NCBI GenBank assembly: GCA_029339505.1
Contig: JAQISU010000119.1
Location: 3,158,501 to 3,222,500 of the forward strand
DNA from: Unio delphinus
Lineage: Eukaryota > Mollusca > Bivalvia > Unionida > Unionidae
DNA: 64,000 nucleotides
Direction: 5' to 3'
Position 1 is the stretch's first letter, and each line of letters starts with the position of its first letter. This document shows, in pieces, positions 1-8,152 of this stretch. The position numbers were made by a program, and so were the translations under genes. The notes beneath the pieces were generated by a model. That model did not search any database and was not told the DNA's origin. It saw only the letters and a program-made list of their open reading frames with translations.

Positions 1-412
1 ACCAGCCCCTGAAATTCCTTGCCAGGATCAACCTGCAATAGATTTGGCCAGCGCAGAGGACCCCTTCGATTTATCCTTTCAAATGCAGAAGCCACCTCAG
101 TTGATGATTTTGTTTTTGACGGTTCTGCTTGTTTGTATCGACTCTCAACATCAACTACGGTTAACGCGTATTTGTAACCACCATCAGGTGGCATAAATAA
201 TATATCAGCTTGATGAACTTCATTAGGAACGGTCACATCAAAATGAGAGTAGTTAATTTGTTTAGGCGGCGGTAGATAAATTTGCCATATTGCCTGTTTG
301 GAAAACCAATCAGCTACAGTGGTATTTTTTTTTCTTTTGCTGCGCTAGCAAGTTTACCGATTGCTGCCTTGCTTCTCCAGTATCCTTTTGGAGAATAATA
401 AATATATTCCAT
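1..412 (-). pseudogene. Integrase N-terminal fragment (copy A)
   Basis: Reading the minus strand from the ATG at 412 gives a protein start closely matching the copy B integrase (MEYIYYSPKGYW against MESIYYSPRGYW) and continues into the first part of the rve catalytic core before running off the left edge of the window. A T9 tract near 328-336 (A9 on the coding strand) puts the two halves of the match in different frames, so the gene as written is broken by one base. It follows the PLA2 fragment with the same short spacing as in copy B. It is non-functional as written, or carries a homopolymer sequencing error. Confidence 0.75.
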
Positions 413-419
413 ATTGTTA

Positions 420-915
420 TTAATTACCTGCACCTAACATCAATTAACCTTTCATGGCGGATTTTATCAACCATGAAGCCAAGTTTTCTTTGAAAGATTT
501 ATCAGTGATAGAATTCAACGCATGAATCAATTTTACATCTGCGAGATGACGATGTTGTTAATCATTACTCCGGTATGCTATATCATGTACCCGACACGCC
601 TCATCAATTGCATTTATTGGATTTTCTCCCAGGTTAGGATTATCATGACTATCAAGTCTGATATCTAATCGTGTTCCCGGTCCACAATAACTATACCCTG
701 GAAGGTGTTTTTCACCTAGATACTTCGCAGTTGGTAACCCTGGGAGTTTAGCTAGCTTGGCGGCGATATCATCACCGATTTTTTACAAATCGATATTTGT
801 TTTATCCCACACACATTACACTTACCAGCAACCGCTTCTCGGTTATTTTTGTGGTAACATTTGTCAAGACAATAGTTGGTGTACGCTTCTTACATTTCAC
901 ACAATATAGATCCAT
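420..915 (-). pseudogene. Zinc-ribbon / PLA2-like gene, broken copy (copy A)
   Basis: The minus strand from the ATG at 915 encodes the same CxxC zinc-ribbon start (MDLYCVKCK) as the gene at 6671. It then gives the YCGPGT calcium-loop motif of parvovirus-type phospholipase A2 and a C-terminus ending just before the integrase ATG. Several frame changes and altered second-CxxC spacing show decay. Unlike copy B, the junction between the two domains does not contain an A10 tract. Confidence 0.7.
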
Positions 916-939
916 AATACATTTATGTTATATTAACAA

Positions 940-1165
940 ATGGAAGTGATCGATTTCTCAGCGCTAAAGAAAAACCAACAAGTAAAACATCACGCGGTGT
1001 TACCAAACTCTATCAGGAGGATTATCATCGGACCTTCAGGGAGTGGTAAAACTCAATTGTTGCTCACAATGAAAATGAAATATATGACCTTGGACAAATT
1101 ATATTTAGTTTCCCCGAGCGTGGATGATCAGCATTGTTATCAAGTGTTAAAATATTACAATTTTG
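940..1165 (+). pseudogene. Packaging ATPase N-terminal fragment (copy A)
   Basis: The plus-strand ORF starts MEVIDFSALKKNQQVKHHAV and carries a perfect Walker A (GPSGSGKTQLLL) matching the copy B ATPase at 6653. Similarity stops at about 1165, after the YQVLKYYN stretch; the rest of the ORF to 1215 is unrelated terminal-repeat sequence. It diverges from the zinc-ribbon fragment across a 24-bp spacer, as in copy B. The C-terminal two thirds is found at 1463-1868 in the opposite orientation, implying an inversion or joining of two element ends. Confidence 0.75.
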
Positions 1166-1456
1166 GCAATCCAAGGCTTCCTCGTAAATGCTTAATAGAA
1201 GCGTCCATTTGGTAAATCAGAATCATAAAAAGGACGACGCCAAGTAATTGTCACCGTTTGTAGCTGCATGGAAAATCTTCGATTTTCGACAACAACATTG
1301 TTAGGATTTTACCATTGATACTCGCGGACAAGCTTTTACAAGGCGTCATTTTGGCAATCCACGGCTTCCTGATAAATGCTTAATAGAAGCGTCCATTTGG
1401 CAAAATCAGAATTAAAAAAAGACGCCACAGTCGTTGTCACCACCCCCTCTGCTGCT
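1163..1456. repeat. Duplicated terminal-repeat segment of copy A
   Basis: About 95-105 bp occur twice in direct orientation (near 1163-1258 and 1349-1456). Both start with TTGGCAATCCA and pass through TGCTTAATAGAAGCGTCC; the second ends in CCCCCTCTGCTGCT, which matches the tip motif of the copy B terminal repeats. They appear to be terminal-repeat pieces at the breakpoint between the two ATPase fragments. Confidence 0.55.
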
Positions 1457-1462
1457 ATGGGG

Positions 1463-1868
1463 TTAATCGAATAAGCCATAAATACGGTCTAATCCAATAC
1501 GATATCGTGTCACAAATCCATTCTGGGTTGACTGAGCAGCCACAAAATAATTTTTTAAATCGATTTCTGTCAGACATTTCGTAACGTATAAATATCAACT
1601 CCGTTGAATACGCACAATAAATTACAGTTATCTCTGATGACCTTCGGGATTTGTGTGTAACGTTGAGTGACATATATCAAATCAGAGTTTTTGTGACGCC
1701 CTCGCGAGAATATCCTAGCGGGTGTTTTTTCTGTTTATCCAACATTACATCATCGTACACAACGAGATTGTTAACACATACATCCAAGTCTTCCACGGAT
1801 GGCGCATCGTCGATATCTGTGATAAACTCTGTAACGTTTCCGCCGTAAGCTTCTGAAACGGTTTTGAC
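1463..1868 (-). pseudogene. Packaging ATPase C-terminal fragment, inverted (copy A)
   Basis: The minus strand matches the C-terminal two thirds of the copy B ATPase (5994-6425), including the Walker B region, the QRYTQIPKVIRDN-like stretch and the end that contains the ACGATATCGT palindrome (1499-1508). It points opposite to the N-terminal fragment at 940, so the two cannot form one reading frame. One frame change is present within the match. Confidence 0.7.
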
Positions 1869-1869
1869 G

Positions 1870-2582
1870 CCTGTAAAAGCTTGTCGGATTCACCCTTTCT
1901 GCTGCTTGTGTCTTTTGAGTTATTTTAAATTACCGTGTATTGGAATTGATTTCAATTCGTTTGGATCAAGAGGAAATATTTTGCTATTTATCTGGAAAAG
2001 AATTGTGCTCATAGAACTTTATTACCAAGAACTAACTTAATCAAGTGAAATCGTCTTCCATCTTGGATACTTCGCTGGAATTCGAACTTGGAATTATTTG
2101 GACATTTTTTTACCAGGACTTCTGCAATTTTTCTAGTGGATAATATTTTTTTTTATTTCTTTTTGGATTAATTTTTGAATTGATTCTTAAAACCGTACGT
2201 TTATTTTTATTTTGTTTTATTTGTCTTTTCTGGAAAATATTTGTGCTCAATAAATTATTTATTAAGTTTTTACAAGCTTTATTTTCACTCTTTCTATGTT
2301 ACTGTTTATTCGAGCCTTGGAACCAACCAATCATTTTATAAGCTCGTTTACAACTCTGAAACAAGGTCAGAAATGAGGTCAACACCTGGTGTTTATTCTG
2401 CAAAGTAATGTCACCCCCTTAATAAACGAATCTTAAAACTTAAAATCCAAATATAAATCTAACAAATAAACAAAAATACAATTAAATATAAATGATTTAT
2501 ATCAAATATACATAACAATATAATGGAGACAAATTATCATATTGATGCCCATAATATTTTGAAAGAATTCATGGAGATCTAA
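1870..2582. other. Non-coding, AT-rich; no feature seen
   Basis: No ORF, repeat array or recognisable element was found between the copy A fragment and the minisatellite that follows. Confidence 0.5.
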
Positions 2583-2795
2583 AATAATGACATCATTCTT
2601 CCCAACAAATGGTATATAAAAACACATGGCAAAAAAGATTAAATCACTCTTTCATTTCAATACATCATAAATGTTGTATAAAAACACATGGCAGAAAAGG
2701 TTAAATCACTATTTCATTTGAATACCTCATAAATGATGTATAAAACACATGGCAAAAAAGGTTAAATCACTGTTTTATTTGAATACATCTTACAC
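2583..2795. repeat. Short minisatellite, about 60-bp unit, 3 copies
   Basis: Three units share ACACATGGCAAAAAAGGTT and AAATCACTNTTTCATTTGAA followed by TACATCATAAATG, spaced about 60 bp apart. Confidence 0.7.
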
Positions 2796-3110
2796 ATTTA
2801 TCCATCTACAACCAAACACACATGTTTGTATGTCGTTCTCTTCATCATTCATCTGGCAGTTGTTGCCACCGTAATTTTGTCACACTGTCTTAACAGTGAT
2901 AGTCCATCTTAGCTTTTATAATATTGATATAATCGTATACAATTGCATGACAGGAAGGTCCTGTCTAGACTCAGGTGCAACACTCACACACAGTTCCAAG
3001 TTGTTATAACTGCCATACAATCATAGAAAATATCGGTTTAAGATACATTAACCCTTTGCTTCCCATATAAAAATGAGACAATGTAAATACAAACGTGTGT
3101 TTGGTTGTAG

Positions 3111-3224
3111 ATGCCATTTCTGGGATTCCGATGGCTTCAACTTTTGTATTTGGTGTAACAGGAATAGCAACCACAGCAACTATTATTGGAATTGTTTTTG
3201 GGCTTGCTGTAACTGGTGTCTCTG
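3111..3224 (+). CDS. Candidate host exon 1 of a membrane protein gene
   Basis: The open stretch is preceded by a TTGGTTGTAG acceptor and followed by a GTAGTG donor; its length of 114 nt is a multiple of three. It starts and ends in phase 1 and encodes a hydrophobic, Gly/Ala/Ile/Val-rich segment consistent with one membrane helix (reads AISGIPMASTFVFGVTG and onward). The next candidate exon (5370) joins in phase. The family is not recognised. Chance cannot be excluded because only splice-like signals and hydrophobicity support it. Confidence 0.4.
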
Positions 3225-3814
3225 GTAGTGCTAGCGAATTAATTTTGAAAACCTTATATATCTGTTCATAACTGCTTTCAATGACACGAAGCTGTCTCTG
3301 TATAATTAGCAAAATGTATTTGGTGATGTATTTGCAGATGAAATAATTAAAATGGCTGAGTTCAAGAATGTGTTGTTGGAAATGGGGAATCACTGACAAC
3401 TAAAAGCACGATAAGAAATCCTGTATTGAATTCACAAACAATAAAAGTCAAGTATAACAAAAAGTAAACAAACAATAGAAAAACCAAACATAATTTGTCA
3501 CATCAACTTTCATGGATTAATAATCGCCTGATTGCACATATTGTATTGGTTTCATGCTAAAATGAGATAAAATTATGGGGGATGGTGGTGGAAAATGAGC
3601 CTACACATTATTCTGATTTCCCATAAAAGTAATTCTCTGAGCTCTGAAAAGGCATATACAGAAGGAAGAAAATCAATATATTCCCTTACCAGGATTGGAA
3701 AAATGGAATGTAAAGTTATCCACTTAACCACTGCAGGTATATATGCAAAGAAAATGTTATTCCAACATCCCTTTATGGTTGTGATGTGTGATCAAAGCAT
3801 GCATGGAACAATAC

Positions 3815-4862
3815 CGTATTTTCGCGTATATAAGATGCGTCTTATACAAAGTTTTACGTATCCTGCACCCAAGGTGCGTCTTATATTAATGGGCGTCTTA
3901 TCTAAGTATTTTTTTAACATGAACTTACGGTACAGTGTGTGATATGGAAGGACAATTATTGTGGACGATATTCACATTTCACGATTTTCATTCCTAGTTG
4001 TAAATCAATTGGGTAAGTGTTCACACTATAATAAACTGTTACTAAATAGTGTCCGACTTGATCAAAAATCAATGTACCGTATTGTTCCATTCATCTTCAT
4101 TATCATCATCTTCATCAGTTTCGGCTTCAAATCCATCGAAACTTGAATCAAATTCACTGTCGTCATCGCGGAATAACTCAATAACTGATGTTAATTGATC
4201 CTCACTGGCGTCAGTGGTATCGGATGCAGCTGAGTCATAGCTCGAAGAACTGATATAGATAGCTGGTTTGGGAATTATCCCACACTTTCTGAAGCCATTG
4301 ATGATTGTCGTAATTTTCACTTTCTCCCATGCCGTATATGATTTTCGCTTCGGCATCGTGACAATTTTATAAATTTTAAAAATGCTAAGCAAATTTATCA
4401 CTCATTTATATATAACAAGTTATACATAACAAGAGACAGTTCCCACATGTATTTATGCTAACCGCATACATCGGGCGTTTATTAGTCTATGTACTAATCC
4501 CACCCGCTGAAGACTTGGCCTAGCGGATCAATGCTGCCACCTTTACATCCGGCTTTTATTTGTTCTAGAATCTAGATACCAGGTACTAAATCTATCCGCT
4601 ATTGGCTTTTGATCTCAACTGAATATGGTAATGAAGCCTTGTTTACATCCGACGGGTGATGGAACATTAGACAAATTTTCATTTATGATAAAGGAAAGGT
4701 AACCACTGGAGATAAGTTGCTCAGTTTGGCAGATGGCTATGCCACATGCGTCTTATATTTGTGGGCGTCTTATTTAAAATATTTTTTACACAAATCGTCA
4801 AAACCCGCCTCTTATATATGGGTGCGTCTTATAATTAGGTGCTTCTTAAATCCAGACATTTT
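3815..4862. mobile_element. Degenerate pogo/Tigger-like DNA transposon remnant
   Basis: Both flanks contain several copies of GCGTCTTAT-type sequence (3836, 3871 and 3893; then about 4747, 4764 and 4825), as seen at termini of pogo/Tigger elements. Between them a minus-strand ORF (4069-4357) starts MPKRKSYTA, a typical transposase start, and then jumps to an acidic C-terminus with NGFRKCGI, as if the central DDE domain were deleted. The flanking repeats read mostly in the same direction, so the terminal structure is uncertain. Confidence 0.45.
4069..4357 (-). pseudogene. Internally deleted pogo-like transposase
   Basis: From the ATG at 4357 the ORF gives a basic start (MPKRKSYTAWEKVKI) resembling the psq/CENP-B-type HTH start of pogo transposases. 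It continues directly into NGFRKCGI and a Ser/Asp/Glu-rich tail ending near 4069. In full-length relatives these parts are separated by the DNA-binding and DDE domains, so this looks like a deletion derivative. The family call rests on the short ends only. Confidence 0.4.
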
Positions 4863-5369
4863 GGTGGGTTTTACTTAGTTTTTATGTTTGTTTTGGGTTT
4901 TTATACATCAAGGGCAAACTAAGAAAAGTTTGATATATGAAAAAGTAACCCAAGGTTAACTTGGGTTACCTCACAGATAAAGTGACTTCACAGCATTGAT
5001 TATTTCATTATACTGTAACTGTTGATAAGTTTGATGCTTATCCTTGTATTCGACCATAACAATTATACCCCATATATATCAGAGAGATCATATATATCAG
5101 GCAATACAATTATATTCCTATTTATGTATGCAATTTTTATTTATTAATATATGTAATTAAATCTCATGTTCGTATCATTATTGTTTCTATACCGTTTCTC
5201 TATGTTATTCTAAAGATGGAAATAAAGACCATTTAATTGATCAATAGGTATATTCAGTTAGTATAACTAAGTCTTGCCTTTTTGGTAATAATGATACAAT
5301 AGTTTCAGTCTCTTTGGCCTCATTATAATTTAAGTTTCATATTTTTTTAATACAAATTTTTTATTACAG
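4863..5369. other. Intronic sequence; no feature seen
   Basis: AT-rich sequence without coding or repeat structure, ending in a plausible TTTTTTATTACAG acceptor. Confidence 0.4.
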
Positions 5370-5489
5370 GTACTACATCATGTAAACTTGAACTTGGACT
5401 TGGATTTGGCCTAGTCTCAGGCACGCTATGTCTCATCATCTGTACCATTGCTGTGATCTTCAAATTCTTCTCGTTCTCCTTATTGGAAG
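5370..5489 (+). CDS. Candidate host exon 2 (transmembrane segment)
   Basis: It lies between a TTTTTTATTACAG acceptor and a GTCAGT donor and is 120 nt long (multiple of three, phase 1 to phase 1). It encodes a short polar start (TTSCKLELG) followed by about 22 hydrophobic residues (LVSGTLCLIICTIAVIF) and KFFSFSLLE, typical of a membrane helix. It joins in frame with the candidate exons at 3224 and 27662. The copy B element lies 242 bp downstream, inside the following intron. Confidence 0.5.
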
Positions 5490-5726
5490 GTCAGTTATCT
5501 CTTCTTTTCTTTTTGTTTCTTCATTTGTCTCAATTCCAGGTAAATTGGAGTTATGATGTATATTTCTAAAGTTTCAAGTAAAACCTTCAGTACCAAAATT
5601 TAGAGATCAGTTTAACAGCATTGATTTCTTTTTTGAAAACAACAATTAGTATGCACAATGTAACACATCTATCCTGAAGGAAATTACACTTAATATTCAT
5701 AATGCCAGATGTGTTTTAGGTAGAAC

Positions 5727-5731
5727 ACATA
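5727..5731. repeat. Target-site duplication, left (ACATA)
   Basis: ACATA immediately precedes the left terminal repeat and is repeated immediately after the right one (20957-20961). Maverick integrases usually generate 5-6 bp duplications. Confidence 0.8.
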
Positions 5732-6034
5732 AGCAGCAGAGAGGGTGAGCCGGACAACATTTTTAGACAAGTATTCACTGAAATCACGCTTAAAATCAAT
5801 GAAACCAATGACATCAGACCTCAAAGTCAATGACATCTGGTCCCAAATATGTGTGTGAATCATGGATGAGGTCCCAAAAAAAATTATGAAAAAATCAATG
5901 AAATTAATGAAATCCTCCATCGATTTTTTGGGAAAAAGGGACTACAACGTCGTTGTCACTACCCTCTCTGCTGTTGGAACTTTCAGTTCTGGGTTAACCG
6001 AATATTTGATCCAGTCCGATACGATATCGTGTTC
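5732..6034 (+). repeat. Left terminal inverted repeat of copy B
   Basis: Inverted match to 20644-20956 with a few indels. The outer tip is AGCAGCAGAGAGGG; an inverted copy (CCCTCTCTGCTG) sits at 5961-5975, so the repeat is itself a foldback unit of about 244 bp. The inner part includes the palindrome ACGATATCGT (6021-6030) and the last 13 codons of the ATPase gene, including its stop. Confidence 0.95.
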
Positions 6035-6653
6035 GAGGGTCATGTAAATTTATTGTTACAAATCCGTGTGGGGTAGACTGAGCATGACTAAAGAAATTTC
6101 TAAATTGATTGAAATCCATATCGGAGCACCATGTCTGCCAAATATTTCGTAGCGTATGTGTATCAACGCCGTTGAATACAGCAAGCATATTACAATTATC
6201 TCTGATCACTTTTGGAATCTGAGTGTATCGTTGAGTGACATAGATCACGTCCGTGTTTTTATGCCTGCCTCTGGAAAATATTCTAGCAGGAATTTTTTGA
6301 TTATCTAACATGACATCGTCGTATACAACTAAATTGTTGATACTTCCATCGAGGTCATTCACGGATGGCGCCTCGTCAATATCGGTTATAAATTCAATAA
6401 CATCCTCGCCAGCAATCTCTGAAGCGTTTTCATTAAAATCTTTTAGCACTTCATAGCATCGTTGGTCATGTACGCTAGGGGCAATTAAATACAACTTATC
6501 CCACTTCATCCATCTCATTAGTAAATTGAGCAACAATTGCGTTTTACCGGATCCAGATGGTCCGATTATAATTGCGCGGATAGAGTTTGGTAGCGCTGCA
6601 TGATGCTTCACTGGTTCTCTTGTTTTAGTCGCTGAAAAATCAATTATATTCAT
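5994..6653 (-). CDS. FtsK/HerA-type genome-packaging ATPase
   Basis: This is a P-loop ATPase of the A32/FtsK-HerA type that pumps viral DNA into capsids in Mavericks, adintoviruses and virophages. Walker A is GPSGSGKTQLLLNLL near residue 28 and Walker B is NLVVYDDVML near residue 105; a sensor-like QRYTQIPKVIRDN follows. About 219 residues is normal for the compact Maverick version. The start at 6653 (MNIIDFS) is preferred over the ATG at 6665 because copy A begins at the same point (MEVIDFS). It diverges from the zinc-ribbon gene with only 17 bp between the start codons. Its last 13 codons lie inside the left terminal repeat. Confidence 0.92.
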   Translation of the reverse strand: MNIIDFSATKTREPVKHHAALPNSIRAIIIGPSGSGKTQLLLNLLMRWMKWDKLYLIAPSVHDQRCYEVLKDFNENASEIAGEDVIEFITDIDEAPSVNDLDGSINNLVVYDDVMLDNQKIPARIFSRGRHKNTDVIYVTQRYTQIPKVIRDNCNMLAVFNGVDTHTLRNIWQTWCSDMDFNQFRNFFSHAQSTPHGFVTINLHDPRTRYRIGLDQIFG

Positions 6654-6670
6654 ATCTCTATACATAAATT
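6654..6670. promoter_or_regulatory. Compact divergent promoter gap between ATPase and zinc-ribbon/PLA2 genes
   Basis: Only 17 bp separate the two divergent starts. Copy A keeps the same arrangement with 24 bp (916-939). Any core promoter elements must therefore lie in the gap or inside the opposite gene. No TATA box is evident beyond AT-rich bases. Confidence 0.4.
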
Positions 6671-7200
6671 ATGGATCTATATTGCGTGAAGTGTAAGGCG
6701 CGTACTGGCACAGATGACTTGACGACGATTACAACTAAAAATAACCGATCAGCGCTTTCTGGTAAATGCGTACAATGTAGTATAAAGAAATTTAGATTTG
6801 TTTCTAAACCCAAGGAACTCAAGGAACCTTTAAAAAAAAAAGAGGAGGTGATATCGCAGCTAAATTAGCAAAACTCCCTGGAACCCCATGGGCAAAATAC
6901 CCCGGAGAAAAACACCTTCCAGGGTATAGTTATTGTGGACCGGGAACAAGACTTGATATCAGACTCAATGATCAAAATCAACCCCGATCCGGTGAGGAAC
7001 CAATAAACGCTATTGATAAGGCCTGTCACCTTCATGATGTTGCTTATAAAAGCAGCAATTTGCAACACAGGCATCTAGCAGATGTGAAATTAATTCATGC
7101 GTTGAATTCTATCACTGATAAATCCTTCAAAGAAAAATTGGCTTCATTTTTGATAAAATCGGCAATGAAAAGTAAATTGATGTTAGGTGCTGGTAATTAA
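6671..7200 (+). CDS. Zinc-ribbon plus parvovirus-type phospholipase A2 protein, split by one base at an A10 tract
   Basis: Frame 1 (6671-6868, 65 aa) has two CxxC pairs (YCVKCK and GKCVQC), a small zinc ribbon. The following region (about 6842-7200) in the -1 frame encodes a PLA2-like domain with the Ca loop YCGPGTRLD and the catalytic HD pair in DKACHLHDVAY, as in parvovirus VP1, where the lipase opens endosomal membranes during entry. The frames meet at A10 (6832-6841). In related invertebrate elements the two parts, as far as I recall, form one protein. The break may be a real mutation, a homopolymer sequencing error or a slippage site. The stop at 7198-7200 is 7 bp before the integrase ATG. 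Confidence 0.8.
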
Positions 7201-7207
7201 TAGCAAC

Positions 7208-8152
7208 ATGGAATCTATTTACTATTCCCCAAGAGGATACTGGAGGGGTAACGCTGCAATTAGTAAACTCGCTAGCGCCGCAAAAGTGAAAAAAACCACT
7301 GCGGCTCATTGGTTATCCAAACAGGCACTATGGCAAATTTATCTACCACCGCCTAAACAAATTCAATTCTCGCATTTTGATGTAACCGGACCCAATGAAG
7401 TTCATCAGGCTGATCTATTATTTCTGCCACATGATCGTGGTTACAAATATGCGTTAACTGTAGTTGATATTGCAAGTCGATACAAAGAAGCAGAACCGTT
7501 AAAAACAAAATCGGCCACTGAAGTCGCTTCTGCATTTGAAAGGATTTATCGACGAGGTCCTCTGCACTGGCCAAATCTGTTACAAGTTGATCCGGGCAAG
7601 GAATTTCAGGGTGCAGTGTTATCTACAATGAAATATCACAATGTCGCTATCAGACGAGGGTATACTGCACTGCATCGTGATCAGGCCATTGTAGAACGGT
7701 TTAATAAAACCCTTGCTGAGCGGTTATTTGGATATCAATATGCAAAAGAATTCATCCAAGAAAAAAGATCCCGTGAATGGGTGAAGAGATTACCAGGTGT
7801 AGTTACCGCACTGAATAACGAGATTACTAGAACCATCAACATGAAACCTATCAACGCGATTAAAAAGAAGTCGATACCTGAAAAACCACAAAAAGATTTC
7901 AAAGAACCAATTCTTGGTAGTAATGTCATTGTGAGGTATTTATATGAACCAGGAGAGCTTGAAGGGGATAGAAAAAGGGCTACTGATCCTATTTGGAGCG
8001 TCACTACGCATAAGATATCTAGTATAACACGATCTACGGGTAGACCTCCAATCTATAAACTGGATTCAACTGCCCCTCAACGGGGTTTTACTAGACAACA
8101 ATTACAAGTGATACCCGAGGATACTCAATTGCCACCCCATGGGCTTAACTAG
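7208..8152 (+). CDS. Retroviral-type (rve) DDE integrase
   Basis: The integrase inserts the linear element DNA into the host genome and creates the short target duplication. The catalytic triad is visible: D in HQADLLFLP (about residue 68), D in LQVDPGKEF (about residue 124) and E in AIVERFNKTL (about residue 160). The C-terminal part (NVIVRYLYEP to RGFTRQQLQVI) looks like the small beta-barrel DNA-binding domain. An N-terminal HHCC zinc domain and a chromodomain are not evident. The start at 7208 (MESIYYSPRGYW) is preferred over 7187 because copy A starts identically. The end overlaps the polymerase gene tail to tail by 8 bp. Confidence 0.93.
   Translation: MESIYYSPRGYWRGNAAISKLASAAKVKKTTAAHWLSKQALWQIYLPPPKQIQFSHFDVTGPNEVHQADLLFLPHDRGYKYALTVVDIASRYKEAEPLKTKSATEVASAFERIYRRGPLHWPNLLQVDPGKEFQGAVLSTMKYHNVAIRRGYTALHRDQAIVERFNKTLAERLFGYQYAKEFIQEKRSREWVKRLPGVVTALNNEITRTINMKPINAIKKKSIPEKPQKDFKEPILGSNVIVRYLYEPGELEGDRKRATDPIWSVTTHKISSITRSTGRPPIYKLDSTAPQRGFTRQQLQVIPEDTQLPPHGLN

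Noticed and set aside
3004..3399. 131-aa minus-strand ORF
   Set aside because: Lies antisense to the better-supported plus-strand exon at 3111-3224 with splice signals.
3815..4862. LTR-like direct repeats flanking the pogo-like fragment
   Set aside because: Only short GCGTCTTAT-type motifs repeat; no primer-binding site, polypurine tract or retroelement ORF.
5690..6047. ORFs inside the left terminal repeat
   Set aside because: The 76-aa and 61-aa ORFs run across the repeat boundary, and the equivalent right repeat gives different ORFs; not conserved.
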